The notes below the pieces were generated by a model that was given only the letters and a program-made list of their open reading frames with translations, was not told the origin of the DNA and made no database searches. Position numbers and translations under genes: made by a program. DNA of 64,000 nucleotides from Vibrio sp. RE88 (GTDB taxonomy: Bacteria > Pseudomonadota > Gammaproteobacteria > Enterobacterales > Vibrionaceae), in NCBI RefSeq assembly GCF_013113835.1, contig NZ_VTYQ01000003.1, positions 744,001-808,000 of the forward strand, in the 5' to 3' direction. How positions within the stretch are numbered: position 1 is the first letter of the stretch; every line of letters begins with the position of its first letter. Shown here one piece after another: positions 1-8,167 of this stretch.

Positions 1-204
1 TTCGATCAGGTTTTGATTTTGACACTGCGGACAACGCAGGGACTTAGCCAAACGTAGCGCTTTTTCGTGTAACTCTGGAGAGGTAAACTCAAACAGCTCA
101 ACTTGGGATATTTGCTGTTCTGAAACCGCAACAAATAGCTCTTCATCAACCGCGTAACTACTCTGAACAAACAGCAACAGGATCAGGCAATAAAGCGCTC
201 TCAT
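1..204 (-). CDS. nrfF: NrfF, CcmH-like cytochrome c maturation subunit (partial)
   Basis: Only the first 68 codons are inside the window; the gene runs off the left edge. The visible product has an N-terminal signal peptide or anchor (residues 1-18, a hydrophobic LILLLF core) and the motif LRCPQCQNQNL with Cys58 and Cys61, the signature of the CcmH/NrfF family. In that family the CxxC pair handles reduced apocytochrome thiols. With NrfE and NrfG, NrfF forms the dedicated haem lyase that attaches haem to the Lys-ligated CxxCK site of NrfA. Its ATG overlaps the TGA of the upstream thioredoxin gene (ATGA), so the two are translationally coupled in the nrfB-led operon. Confidence 0.88.
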   Translation of the reverse strand, partial: MRALYCLILLLFVQSSYAVDEELFVAVSEQQISQVELFEFTSPELHEKALRLAKSLRCPQCQNQNLIE

Positions 205-737
205 CGACTCTTCTCCTCGGTAAAGAAGCGGGCAAATTGCTTCTGCCAGATACTAGGGTTGAGCAGCCCTGAGTGTTTATACACAATTTCCCCAGCCTGA
301 TTGATAAGATATGTCTCGGGGGTGCCAACCACACCCAGATCGATAGATAACTCCCCTTGAGGATCGTAGATCACCGTTTGATAAGGGTCACCCAATTGAG
401 CCAGATACTGGTTTGCAGCCTTTGCTTGGTCTCTATAGTTAAGCCCGATCACAGCAATGCCTTGCTCACTCAATTGATTAAGAAATTCATGTTCCGCGCG
501 GCAAATACTGCACCACGACGCCCAGACATTAACCAGTTGATACTCCGACTGGAATAACGCCTTAGCCTGAACCCGTTCATTCCCAGCCAGTAACTCAACC
601 TCGTTCACTGGAAATTCTCGAACAGCGTGACTGCCTGAGTTGGAAGTGCCTTCATTCAGTGCCGCCCCGAGGATTAGGATAAACACTACCAGCGAGACGC
701 AAAGGATGAAGAATTTAGACTTTTTGGACGACATCAT
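201..737 (-). CDS. DsbE/CcmG-like periplasmic thioredoxin of the nrf operon
   Basis: This 178-residue membrane-anchored thioredoxin-fold protein has one N-terminal transmembrane segment (about residues 8-27) and the redox motif WCSIC (Cys76/Cys79) in a WASWCxxC context typical of CcmG/DsbE proteins. Such proteins reduce the apocytochrome CxxC thiols before haem ligation. The gene lies between nrfE and nrfF, overlapping the end of nrfE by 23 bases and the start of nrfF by 4, so it is probably dedicated to NrfA/NrfB maturation. E. coli nrf lacks such a gene; other species call it nrfX or dsbE. The alternative start Met2 would shorten it by one residue. Confidence 0.85.
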   Translation of the reverse strand: MMSSKKSKFFILCVSLVVFILILGAALNEGTSNSGSHAVREFPVNEVELLAGNERVQAKALFQSEYQLVNVWASWCSICRAEHEFLNQLSEQGIAVIGLNYRDQAKAANQYLAQLGDPYQTVIYDPQGELSIDLGVVGTPETYLINQAGEIVYKHSGLLNPSIWQKQFARFFTEEKSR

Positions 738-2622
738 ATTCTGCTCTCACTATTCTCGGCGAAAGTTTGGTGATAAGAGGCAAAAATGCAGCAAATGTCG
801 CTAATAATCCACCACCCCAGATCCACCAAATGTATGCTTTGTACTGAATTTTAACTGCATAGCTGTGCCCATCGACCTTGGCAGCAAGTGTCACATAATA
901 ATCTCCAAGCCAAGTCGTGTGAATCGCAGGCTCACTCATATTCATGACTCGGACGGGGTAATGGCGACGCTCAGGTTTGAGCTCAAACGCTCGACCTTCA
1001 GCATCAGTAAAACGCAGCTGTGCTTGCTCTGCCGAGAAGTTTTTACCTACACGCCACTCCGTTTTCAGATATTCAACTTGCCAATCGCGAAACTCTGCTG
1101 ACATTCCAGGCCCAAGTTTGCGGGTTAGCGGAGATGAGTGCTCCGCATTCATAACACACCCTATCGCGCCAATAGCCAACCCGATATGAGCCAAGAGCAT
1201 AAAATTGAGCTTACCCAAACGGATAGCCCACCACAGATGGCTAAACACTACCCAGCACGCCAGCCCCCAAATCAACATTGCTGCGGATGACCACGTTTCC
1301 ATTTGCCCAAAATACAACATTGCACCGGCTAAGAAAGAGAAGACAAAAAACACGACCATCCGTTGCCATGAGTTCACCAACCCTGATTGCCATTTCAGGA
1401 AGGGAGCCCAGCCCATTGCCATTAGCGCCAGAGCCGATAAAGGTAGAAGCAATGTATTAAAATAGGGTGCGCCAACCGATATTGTTCCCAGTTGCAGCAA
1501 CTCATAAACCATGGGGTAAAAAGTACCAAGGAAAACAGTAAACGTGGCGATCACCAGCAGGCCTATCGAGAGAAGCACCAGATAAGATCGGCTGATAATA
1601 GCCGTCAACTTTTGGCTGCGTATGGTCTCACCTCGGTCAATTAAAAGGGCAAAAGAGGCGAACAAGGTAACAGCCAAAATACCAAGAAGCGCAATGCCTT
1701 TTCCCGGGTCGACCGCAAAGGCATGCACCGAGGTCAGTACTCCCGAGCGGACGATAAAGGTACCGAGAATACTAAGGCTGAATGTCACCAAAGCTAAGAT
1801 CAACGTCCAGACCATCAACTGCTGATGGCGCCTAGAGGCCACCATACTATGCAGCAAAGCTGTCCCCGTCAGCCAAGGCAACAATGATGCATTCTCAACT
1901 GGATCCCAGAACCACCATCCTCCCCAGCCTAACTCGTTGTAGGCCCACCATGAACCGACCAGTATCCCAAGCGTCAGAAATGCCCACGCAGATATCGCCC
2001 AAGGTTTACATAGTATGACCCATTGGTTGTCATACGGTTTTTGCATTAACGCCGCCAACGCAAACGCCAGTACAGTGGAATAACCTATGTAGCCAAGGTA
2101 CAACAGCGGAGGATGAAAAATCAGCCCCACGTCCTGAAGCATAGGGTTGAGATCGCGCCCCTGAGTTAACAAGGTTTGCGCGTAAACAAACGGGTTTGAA
2201 GCGAGTAAGGTAAACCACGAAAACGCCGCAATAAACAAGGTCATGATCCACAGAACATGTCCGATATATCGCCCATTAGAATGACGAATAAATGAAATCA
2301 AACCTGCCCACAAGTTAAGTGTAAACACCCAAAACAGCATGGAGCCTTGATGACCTCCCCACACAGCGGCCAGCTTGAAGAATGGTGGTAGCGCAATATT
2401 AGAGTGAGTGGCAACGTACTCGAATTCAAATCGGTCAGAGGCAAACAAAATCGCCAGAATAATCAGGCTCAACGAAGCCATTGCTGCGTTGAGCCTGACA
2501 GGCCATATCAGGGAAAACGGTGCACTTTGTTCAGAATAGTGCTGCCACGCCCAAACTGAAGCACAAACTGAACTCGAAACAGCAACCCATATCAGAGCAA
2601 AATGTCCTGTCTCTCCCCACAT
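715..2622 (-). CDS. nrfE: NrfE, CcmF-like haem lyase subunit
   Basis: A 635-residue polytopic membrane protein of the CcmF/NrfE/CycK family, close to the family's usual length. The tryptophan-rich WWD signature is clear (WGGWWFWDPVENASLLPW, residues 233-250), followed by several more membrane helices and a periplasmic domain before the last helix. In this family the WWD domain presents haem, liganded by conserved histidines, to the apocytochrome. Its place after nrfD and before the thioredoxin and nrfF indicates the specialised lyase acting on the CxxCK haem site of NrfA rather than the general CcmF. The start lies 2 bases after the nrfD stop. Confidence 0.92.
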   Translation of the reverse strand: MWGETGHFALIWVAVSSSVCASVWAWQHYSEQSAPFSLIWPVRLNAAMASLSLIILAILFASDRFEFEYVATHSNIALPPFFKLAAVWGGHQGSMLFWVFTLNLWAGLISFIRHSNGRYIGHVLWIMTLFIAAFSWFTLLASNPFVYAQTLLTQGRDLNPMLQDVGLIFHPPLLYLGYIGYSTVLAFALAALMQKPYDNQWVILCKPWAISAWAFLTLGILVGSWWAYNELGWGGWWFWDPVENASLLPWLTGTALLHSMVASRRHQQLMVWTLILALVTFSLSILGTFIVRSGVLTSVHAFAVDPGKGIALLGILAVTLFASFALLIDRGETIRSQKLTAIISRSYLVLLSIGLLVIATFTVFLGTFYPMVYELLQLGTISVGAPYFNTLLLPLSALALMAMGWAPFLKWQSGLVNSWQRMVVFFVFSFLAGAMLYFGQMETWSSAAMLIWGLACWVVFSHLWWAIRLGKLNFMLLAHIGLAIGAIGCVMNAEHSSPLTRKLGPGMSAEFRDWQVEYLKTEWRVGKNFSAEQAQLRFTDAEGRAFELKPERRHYPVRVMNMSEPAIHTTWLGDYYVTLAAKVDGHSYAVKIQYKAYIWWIWGGGLLATFAAFLPLITKLSPRIVRAEYDVVQKV

Positions 2623-2624
2623 GC

Positions 2625-3599
2625 TTACACCACCGTCATCTGACCGGCGTAGAGAATAAAGGTACGTAACATCAGTACCCCGACCAAACTCAGCGTTGTC
2701 ACTATGAAGATGTAACTGCCGTTATGGCGCACTTCGTTTGGCGTAACGGCATTGAGAGTCAACGGCAGTAACATCCCAATCAACACAACGCCAAACCAGA
2801 ACCAGTTTGACCAGAAGCCTCCCCCGATGGCATTCCAAGCCGCCACTTCATTCTGACCGCCACTGAATATCAGGCCAGTAAAGAAGGTCACCAAAACAAA
2901 CAGTTCGAACAACACAACCGGGCGTTCAAACCCATGCACCCAACGAACACTCGGGCTGTGCGCCGATTCTTTGAATACGAGAATACCAAACAGCAAACAT
3001 GCCGCTGCACCCGAAGAAAGGCTGGAAAACAGGAACAGGATCGGCAACACAGGGTTGTTCAACATCGGGTAAGTTTTCAGTGCAGAAAGCAGAAACCCTG
3101 TGTAGGCCGCAAGCAATATCGCCAACACACCCAGAAACAACTCGACAGGGTTATTCATCTTACCGACTTTTATCAACACACCATCAACCCAGTCCAATAG
3201 CCCACCCGGAAGTTTGCCTTCGCAGAACTGTATGATCTGGTGGCGGAAAATCACACCAATCCAAACGAATAAGACCGCCATATAAACTTGGAAGAGAATT
3301 ACCCCCATCGACATGACTGAAGACGGATTGTAGTAGATCATAATCTTCCAGAACGCCAAAGGTTTGGTGAGGTGGAAAATCAATATCGTCAAACCGGCAA
3401 TAATGCCAAAGGGAGCCAACCAAGCGACGGCTTTAAGGATGCCGTTATTGGCAGGGTCACCTTCAATTACGCGGCGTTTGAGATACAAGCCAATCATCAC
3501 AGCCCCAGCGGACATTCCCGCAAGAAACAAGTAAATAGCGATGATCCAGTCCCAGACCAATGAATCAAAATGGAAAGCCGTTTCAATACCGTTCATCAT
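2625..3599 (-). CDS. nrfD: NrfD, quinol-oxidising membrane subunit
   Basis: A 324-residue integral membrane protein of the NrfD/PsrC family with about eight hydrophobic segments and no redox-cofactor motif, as expected. NrfD is the membrane subunit proposed to oxidise menaquinol and pass electrons to the iron-sulphur protein NrfC, then to NrfB and NrfA. The gene starts at an ATGA overlap with nrfC and is followed directly by nrfE. The order B-C-D-E matches E. coli nrf, except that nrfA is divergent here. Confidence 0.92.
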   Translation of the reverse strand: MMNGIETAFHFDSLVWDWIIAIYLFLAGMSAGAVMIGLYLKRRVIEGDPANNGILKAVAWLAPFGIIAGLTILIFHLTKPLAFWKIMIYYNPSSVMSMGVILFQVYMAVLFVWIGVIFRHQIIQFCEGKLPGGLLDWVDGVLIKVGKMNNPVELFLGVLAILLAAYTGFLLSALKTYPMLNNPVLPILFLFSSLSSGAAACLLFGILVFKESAHSPSVRWVHGFERPVVLFELFVLVTFFTGLIFSGGQNEVAAWNAIGGGFWSNWFWFGVVLIGMLLPLTLNAVTPNEVRHNGSYIFIVTTLSLVGVLMLRTFILYAGQMTVV

Positions 3600-4285
3600 G
3601 AAACCTCCCCTTTGTTGTGTGGTATTTTGTACAACTTAGGTTTGGTACCTAAGTGTGCTTTATCGCGATAGACCACATGGTTACTTAACACTTGATTGAT
3701 TTGACTTTGCGGGTCGTTGAGGTCGCCAAACACCAAGGCTTTGGTCGGACAAGATTCAACACAGGCAGGTAACTTGCCCTCGGCAAGATTGGTATCACGA
3801 CAAAAATTGCACTTGTCTGCGGAATGGTCTTCGGGATTGAAGAAGCGCACTTGATAAGGGCACGCGGCAAGGCAGTAGCCACAGCCGACACACTTGTCCT
3901 TATCCACATCGACAATGCCTGTCTTCTCATCTTTATATGCTGCGCCCGTCGGGCAAACATACACACAAGGTGGGTTTTCACAGTGCTGGCAAGATTTGCG
4001 AGTAAAGCGATATTCCACATCAGGAAATTCTCCTTGTGGCTCGCTACGAATGATTTCCAGCCTCGACACCCCTTCCGGTACCTTGTTGACCTCGCGACAA
4101 GCTTCAGTACAAGCGGTACAACCGATACAGGCGGTCTCATCGTGAATCATGCCATAGAGCTTATCATCGACCTGTTCGACATTTGCTAACGTCTTACGAC
4201 TGCTGATCATCGCAGTCCCGGCTACGCCTGTGGTCATAATCAAGGCGCCAGCACCAGTTAAAAAGTTTCGTCTAGAACAACTCAT
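3596..4285 (-). CDS. nrfC: NrfC, four-cluster ferredoxin-like electron transfer protein
   Basis: A 229-residue protein with a twin-arginine leader (SRRNFL at residues 4-9, then a hydrophobic stretch), so it should be exported folded. Four cysteine-rich groups are visible: CIGCTACTEAC near residue 53, CQHCENPPCVYVCP near 98, CVGCGYCLAACP near 131 and CNFC...CVESCP near 158. That is the pattern of DmsB/NrfC-type proteins carrying four [4Fe-4S] clusters. It carries electrons from NrfD to the cytochromes. The stop overlaps the nrfD start by 4 bases and the gene follows nrfB by 1 base. Confidence 0.94.
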   Translation of the reverse strand: MSCSRRNFLTGAGALIMTTGVAGTAMISSRKTLANVEQVDDKLYGMIHDETACIGCTACTEACREVNKVPEGVSRLEIIRSEPQGEFPDVEYRFTRKSCQHCENPPCVYVCPTGAAYKDEKTGIVDVDKDKCVGCGYCLAACPYQVRFFNPEDHSADKCNFCRDTNLAEGKLPACVESCPTKALVFGDLNDPQSQINQVLSNHVVYRDKAHLGTKPKLYKIPHNKGEVS

Positions 4286-4286
4286 A

Positions 4287-4877
4287 TCATTGCTCCTCTT
4301 TCAACTGATTGAAGTCTGAATGACAGTCGACACACAGCTTGATTTTCTGCTTGTGCTCCAAACCAAGGACTTTTGCTTTACTGGCATGAACATCATGACA
4401 GTTAGAGCAGGTGAGGTTTTTGGCATGCACATCATGTGTCCAGCTATCTTCACGCAGATACTTCGGCTTATGGCAATCAGTACACTGGCTATTGGCCTTC
4501 AAAATGGCGTCAGGGTCGAGGTAGGTTTTCTCTGTTCCCTGCTGAGATTGTGCAGATGAGTACTTGATGACTTGCGGAGCACCTTCACGGTGGTCAGGTC
4601 CGATGTTGCTATGACAGTTAGTACAATTCACTTCACGACCTAGAATCTCATGAGCATTTTCACCATGAGATTGCTGAAGTGATTCTTTGGAATCCTTATG
4701 ACATTGAATACATTTGTAATCTTTGTCCCGGATAAGCGTAACTTCATGACGAGTTGCGGTTTCTTCGGCAATGGGGGCAGAAGAATCAGCAGCAACGGCA
4801 TGAAGAGAATAGCCATAGAGGCAGAATGCAAGAATGGTTTTCAGCATTATGACTATGGCCAACTTTATATTGCCCAT
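4287..4877 (-). CDS. nrfB: NrfB, periplasmic pentahaem cytochrome c
   Basis: A 196-residue exported protein with a signal peptide (about residues 1-30) and exactly five CxxCH haem-binding motifs (CIQCH, CTNCH, CTDCH, CSNCH, CVDCH), as in E. coli NrfB. It delivers electrons to the nitrite reductase NrfA. It is the first gene of the leftward operon nrfBCDE-thioredoxin-nrfF. Its promoter should lie in the divergent region up to nrfA, where a candidate -10 (TATAAA) is correctly placed for a class II FNR promoter. Confidence 0.93.
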   Translation of the reverse strand: MGNIKLAIVIMLKTILAFCLYGYSLHAVAADSSAPIAEETATRHEVTLIRDKDYKCIQCHKDSKESLQQSHGENAHEILGREVNCTNCHSNIGPDHREGAPQVIKYSSAQSQQGTEKTYLDPDAILKANSQCTDCHKPKYLREDSWTHDVHAKNLTCSNCHDVHASKAKVLGLEHKQKIKLCVDCHSDFNQLKEEQ

Positions 4878-5087
4878 TTTATCCTTTCCTTATTCCAGAA
4901 CGGATTTCGAGCTAAGCTCAAAATAAACAGTCTGGTCAAAACTAATGCCCTTCAGCGGTATTTTAATTACCACTAAATGAGATCAATTCTTATTTTGGAA
5001 AAGCCACAACGCTATCGATTACATTTTACTCAGCCTACTCTTTAGTAGTAGTTATTTTGCACTAAACCTCGATCTTTATCACCTTAT

Positions 5088-5093
5088 TTTATA
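5088..5093 (-). promoter_or_regulatory. Candidate -10 of the nrfB operon promoter
   Basis: The minus strand reads TATAAA here (5 of 6 to TATAAT). With the FNR-like site centred at 5122.5 taken as -41.5, the start point would be near 5081 and this hexamer would sit at about -7 to -12. That leaves a leader of about 200 nt before the nrfB start codon. Inference from spacing only. Confidence 0.5.
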
Positions 5094-5115
5094 TATGGTT
5101 AATAACCATAAGTCA

Positions 5116-5129
5116 TTGATGATAATGAA
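5116..5129. promoter_or_regulatory. FNR-like site for the nrfB operon
   Basis: TTGATGATAATGAA matches the FNR consensus TTGAT-N4-ATCAA at 9 of 10 specified bases. Its right half is shared with the Fur-like palindrome starting at 5121. It is placed for class II activation of the leftward nrfB promoter. Confidence 0.6.
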
Positions 5130-5139
5130 TTTCATTATC
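5121..5139. promoter_or_regulatory. Fur-box-like perfect palindrome
   Basis: GATAATGAATTTCATTATC is a perfect 19-base inverted repeat (9-base arms around a central T). It matches the classical Fur box GATAATGATAATCATTATC at 16 of 19 bases; the three differences are all in the centre. It overlaps the nrfB FNR-like site by nine bases, so Fe-Fur bound here would be expected to hinder FNR and repress nrfBCDEF. Confidence 0.6.
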
Positions 5140-5157
5140 CATACCTCACAACACACC

Positions 5158-5173
5158 TACCCCTTTAGGGTTA
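5158..5173. promoter_or_regulatory. NarP-type 7-2-7 site
   Basis: TACCCCTTTAGGGTTA fits the NarL/NarP inverted heptamer arrangement TACYYMT-N2-AKRRGTA at 13 of 14 specified positions. It lies between the two FNR-like sites, at about -92 from the predicted nrfA start and -84 from the predicted nrfB start. NarP activation of nrf by nitrite or nitrate is established in E. coli; its role here is inferred. Confidence 0.55.
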
Positions 5174-5209
5174 TTAAAAATCAACTTTGAGCCAGATCAC
5201 TGACCTAAA

Positions 5210-5223
5210 TTGATCTAAAGCAA
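5210..5223. promoter_or_regulatory. FNR-like site for nrfA
   Basis: TTGATCTAAAGCAA matches TTGAT-N4-ATCAA at 9 of 10 bases. If centred at -41.5 the nrfA transcript starts near 5258, and the hexamer TACAAA (5246-5251) then lies exactly at the -10 position. Confidence 0.6.
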
Positions 5224-5351
5224 TGAAGCGTTATTCGTGAGTTTTTACAAATATTTCCTTTTATTACAATTTATTTCAGTTCTCCAATTCTTAATTTGGA
5301 ATTAGCCAGTTCACAACGCTGCTAATAAAACAGAATTATGGAGATAGCACT

Positions 5352-6782
5352 GTGAATAAATTGCACTGGATACCAAAGTCCGTTGCAGCAATAGTAATAT
5401 TGGCGGGTACTGTTATCAGTACCACCAGCGTTGCTGCATCTGATGAAAAAGGCCTTATCGATCCGCGAAATCAGGCCTATGAACAACATCACCCTGATCA
5501 GTACCAATCTTGGAAACAAACATCAGAAAGCGAACATATTGAAGATGCTCTCGCCGATGACCCTAATATGGTCATCATGTGGGCAGGCTATGGTTTTGCC
5601 AAAGACTACAATAAAGCCCGCGGCCACTTTTATGCGATTGACGACGTGCGTCAAACACTGAGAACTGGTGCTCCGAGTGACGAAAAATCTGGCCCAATGC
5701 CAATGGCTTGCTGGAGTTGTAAGAGCCCAGATGTGGGCCGAGTGATAGAAGAGCGTGGCGAAGACGGCTATTTCGATGGCAAATGGGCACGACTTGGCGA
5801 TCAGATCGTTAACCCGATTGGCTGTGCTGACTGCCATGATACTCGCAGTGAAGCATTCAAAAATGGCGAGCCCGCTTTAGCGATAACTAAGCCCTATGTA
5901 GAACGTGCTTTCCAAGCCATCGACAAACCATTTGAAAAGCAGTCACGCCTCGACCAACAGGCAACGGTCTGTGCCCAATGCCACGTCGAGTACTACTTCG
6001 CTGGTCCCAAGAAATCGGTCAAATTCCCTTGGGATAAAGGTACCAACGTCACGGCAATGGAAGAGTACTATGACTCGATTGGCTTCAAAGACTGGACGCA
6101 TAAAGTCTCGAAAGCACCGATGTTGAAAGCACAGCACCCTGGCTATGAGACCTGGCGTGACGGCATTCATGGTAAGAACAAAGTCGCCTGTGTTGACTGC
6201 CATATGCCAAAAGTCACCAAGGAAGATGGTACCGTCTATACCGATCATAAAGTGGGTAACCCCTTTGACCGCTTTGAAGACACCTGTGCCAACTGTCATA
6301 CGCAAAGCAAAGATCAATTGAAGAACATCGTTTCATCGCGCAAAGCTCAGGTACTCAACATGAAGCTGACAGCAGAGAAGCAAATCGTCGCCGCACACTT
6401 TGAAGCTGGAGCAGCATGGAAAGCTGGCGCGACTGAAGATGAAATGAAAGACATTCTTCAGGATATTCGTCATGCTCAGTGGCGCTGGGACTACGCGATA
6501 GCCTCTCATGGTATTCATATGCACGCGCCAGAGGTAGCACTTGAAGTGTTAGGCACAGCGGTCGACCGTGCGGCAGATGCCCGTACAAAATTGGTTCGCT
6601 TACTCGCAACCAAAGGCGTGACAGAGCCTGTTGAACTGCCGGACATTTCGACTAAGGCCAAAGCCCAGCAGGCTCTTGGCATGGATATGGAAAAAATGAA
6701 CAGCGACAAACAACACTTCCTTAAAACGGTTGTGCCTGAGTGGGAAAAATCCGCCCAGAAACGCGAAGAGGCGACGTACTAA
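5352..6782 (+). CDS. nrfA: NrfA, ammonia-forming cytochrome c nitrite reductase
   Basis: A 476-residue periplasmic enzyme catalysing the six-electron reduction of nitrite to ammonium. A signal peptide (about residues 1-29) is followed by the active-site haem motif CWSCK (120-124, lysine ligand) and four CxxCH motifs (158-162, 207-211, 280-284, 312-316). This is the canonical NrfA set and length. The start is GTG with GGAGAT a few bases upstream. It is monocistronic, divergent from nrfB, and ends at a strong terminator. In E. coli nrfA heads the same operon as nrfBCDEFG; here it is separately transcribed. Confidence 0.97.
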   Translation: MNKLHWIPKSVAAIVILAGTVISTTSVAASDEKGLIDPRNQAYEQHHPDQYQSWKQTSESEHIEDALADDPNMVIMWAGYGFAKDYNKARGHFYAIDDVRQTLRTGAPSDEKSGPMPMACWSCKSPDVGRVIEERGEDGYFDGKWARLGDQIVNPIGCADCHDTRSEAFKNGEPALAITKPYVERAFQAIDKPFEKQSRLDQQATVCAQCHVEYYFAGPKKSVKFPWDKGTNVTAMEEYYDSIGFKDWTHKVSKAPMLKAQHPGYETWRDGIHGKNKVACVDCHMPKVTKEDGTVYTDHKVGNPFDRFEDTCANCHTQSKDQLKNIVSSRKAQVLNMKLTAEKQIVAAHFEAGAAWKAGATEDEMKDILQDIRHAQWRWDYAIASHGIHMHAPEVALEVLGTAVDRAADARTKLVRLLATKGVTEPVELPDISTKAKAQQALGMDMEKMNSDKQHFLKTVVPEWEKSAQKREEATY

Positions 6783-6797
6783 ACATTTATTACTAAT

Positions 6798-6828
6798 AAA
6801 AAACCTCCCTAGCACGGGAGGTTTTTTT
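6798..6828. terminator. Bidirectional terminator between nrfA and the nrfG-like gene
   Basis: AAAAAACCTCCC, a 6-base loop, then GGGAGGTTTTTTT form a 12-bp stem flanked by A and T tracts, serving both convergent genes. Confidence 0.9.
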
Positions 6829-6850
6829 GTTTTCAAGACGCGCCGTCAAT

Positions 6851-7390
6851 CTATTCTCGCCCTAGCATGGCTTTTGCTTGATTAAGCGAGTGAATCACAG
6901 CAACTCGGTCGATATCCTGACGCTGAGAGTCCAACAGTTGAGTCCAAGTATCGATAGCCTCTTGATAGTGAAAGCTGATGAAATGGTCATTGGCAATTAA
7001 GGTCAGAGCCGTCACATTACTGGCATCCAACTCTAGAGCCTTTGCCAGTAGATGATTTACCTCTTCAGTCATACGCTGAGATCGTTCGAAATAAAGTGCA
7101 GTCGCCTTGGCAGCAAACTGATTGGCGCTAGCTTTAGGACTTAAGCGAATCGCATAATCAAAGCAAGTGAGCGCCGAGGAAAAGTCCTGTTCATTCAGAT
7201 AACCGTGTCCCAGTTGAAACCATAACTCAGCCTGATTGGGATCCTGCTTAAGTTGATGCTGGATATCTTGCATCCACCCATCATGCGTTTGAACCGAAAG
7301 TACAGGCTGTTGAGGCTGTGGCGCTTCGCCCCGTAGCCACAAAAACACGGGGAGTGAAATGACTAAACTGGTCACCAAGATACGCTTCAT
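6851..7390 (-). CDS. nrfG: NrfG/CcmI-like TPR protein
   Basis: A 179-residue protein with a single N-terminal membrane anchor (about residues 4-20) and two or more tetratricopeptide repeats over about residues 45-170 (LWFQLGHGYLNEQDFSSALTCF is typical). NrfG-type proteins bind the C-terminus of apo-NrfA and present it to the NrfEF lyase. Length and layout fit NrfG (198 residues in E. coli). The gene lies just downstream of nrfA, convergent with it and apart from nrfEF. The nrfG name rests on fold and position, and a fuller nrfG could also exist beyond the left edge. Confidence 0.68.
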   Translation of the reverse strand: MKRILVTSLVISLPVFLWLRGEAPQPQQPVLSVQTHDGWMQDIQHQLKQDPNQAELWFQLGHGYLNEQDFSSALTCFDYAIRLSPKASANQFAAKATALYFERSQRMTEEVNHLLAKALELDASNVTALTLIANDHFISFHYQEAIDTWTQLLDSQRQDIDRVAVIHSLNQAKAMLGRE

Positions 7391-7485
7391 TTATCCGTTC
7401 CATCGACAAAGGAATAACTTCAATGATAGGCAGAATTATATCGTGTTAAGATAACGCTATCTTTGATCTCGCGGTAACAACCCTC

Positions 7486-7830
7486 ATGAAAAATAAAGTC
7501 GTTCCTTCTCAGGAAACACAACAAGAAGCGATGAAAGTCGCCAAAGCGACACAGAAACCGGGCCAAACTAAAGAACAGACTAAGTTGATTGCTCAGGGAA
7601 TAGAAAAAGGCATCGCTCAGTACAAAAAGCAACACAAAGATAAGGCTCGTCAAGCGGATAAAGCCAAGAAAAAAGCGCAAAAAGCCAAACAAGCTCAACA
7701 CTCTGCAGTCGTCCAGCCAGAAGCCGAAACAGTGACAACGGTAGAAGCGCAAGCAAAAACCAATATGCTACCATGGGCATTATTAGCCCTCAGTTGGATT
7801 GGTTTTATTATTTATGTCACTCAAATTTAG
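7486..7830 (+). CDS. DUF2956 family protein
   Basis: A 114-residue, extremely Lys/Gln/Ala-rich hydrophilic protein (residues 1-85) with one C-terminal hydrophobic segment (about 90-112). The lysine-rich part looks like a long cytoplasmic helix tethered by a tail anchor. I recognise it as the DUF2956 family of Vibrio and relatives; its function is unknown. The stop lies inside the next reading frame (overlap 7814-7830), suggesting coupled translation with the lipoprotein gene. Confidence 0.75.
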   Translation: MKNKVVPSQETQQEAMKVAKATQKPGQTKEQTKLIAQGIEKGIAQYKKQHKDKARQADKAKKKAQKAKQAQHSAVVQPEAETVTTVEAQAKTNMLPWALLALSWIGFIIYVTQI

Positions 7831-8167
7831 TCAGCTATGCTTCATCGCTTTGCCGATTACTTTACTCGCAGGCTGCACAACCCCAATCTCTCAACTCAAG
7901 CATGATGCTAGCAACGTCCAGATTAGAATGGACAGCAGTTTCGACCCCGCGAACTGTCAGTGGCAGGGCGATCTGACTGGCAGTGAAGGACATTGGTACA
8001 CCTACCTGTTCTACCCTAACGATGTCATGGTTCAGGGAGCGGTTAATCAGATAAAAAATCGCGCCAGTCAACTTGGCGCGAATACTGTTTATATGACGTC
8101 GCCGCAAGACTTCACCACATCTTTTACCATACTGGGCAGTGCCTATGACTGCCCAACGGGTCGTTAG
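7814..8167 (+). CDS. DUF4156/RcsF-like outer-membrane lipoprotein
   Basis: A 117-residue lipoprotein. I chose ATG at 7814 rather than the upstream TTG (7799) because it gives a clean signal peptide ending in the lipobox LLAGC. The mature part contains IKNRASQLGANTVYM, the AxxxGANTV pattern of the DUF4156/RcsF-like family, plus two cysteines that may pair. A role in envelope sensing is possible from the fold but not demonstrated. Its stop overlaps the stop of the convergent winged-helix gene by 4 bases. Confidence 0.7.
   Translation: MSLKFSQLCFIALPITLLAGCTTPISQLKHDASNVQIRMDSSFDPANCQWQGDLTGSEGHWYTYLFYPNDVMVQGAVNQIKNRASQLGANTVYMTSPQDFTTSFTILGSAYDCPTGR

Larger units (their letters stand above)
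4878..5351. other. Divergent nrfB/nrfA regulatory region
   Basis: This 474-base AT-rich gap contains no convincing gene. Reading left to right it holds a candidate nrfB -10, an FNR-like site, a Fur-like palindrome overlapping it, a NarP-like 7-2-7 site, a weak CRP-like sequence (TTTGAGCCAGATCACT, 5186-5201), a second FNR-like site and a candidate nrfA -10. The FNR sites were scored against TTGAT-N4-ATCAA. If each is taken as centred at -41.5, a good -10 hexamer falls at the expected distance on the correct strand in both cases, which supports the assignments. Confidence 0.7.

Noticed and set aside
5186..5201. CRP site in the nrf region
   Set aside because: TTTGAGCCAGATCACT matches at 8 of 10 bases, but the first half is weak and the position is not typical; mentioned only as weak.
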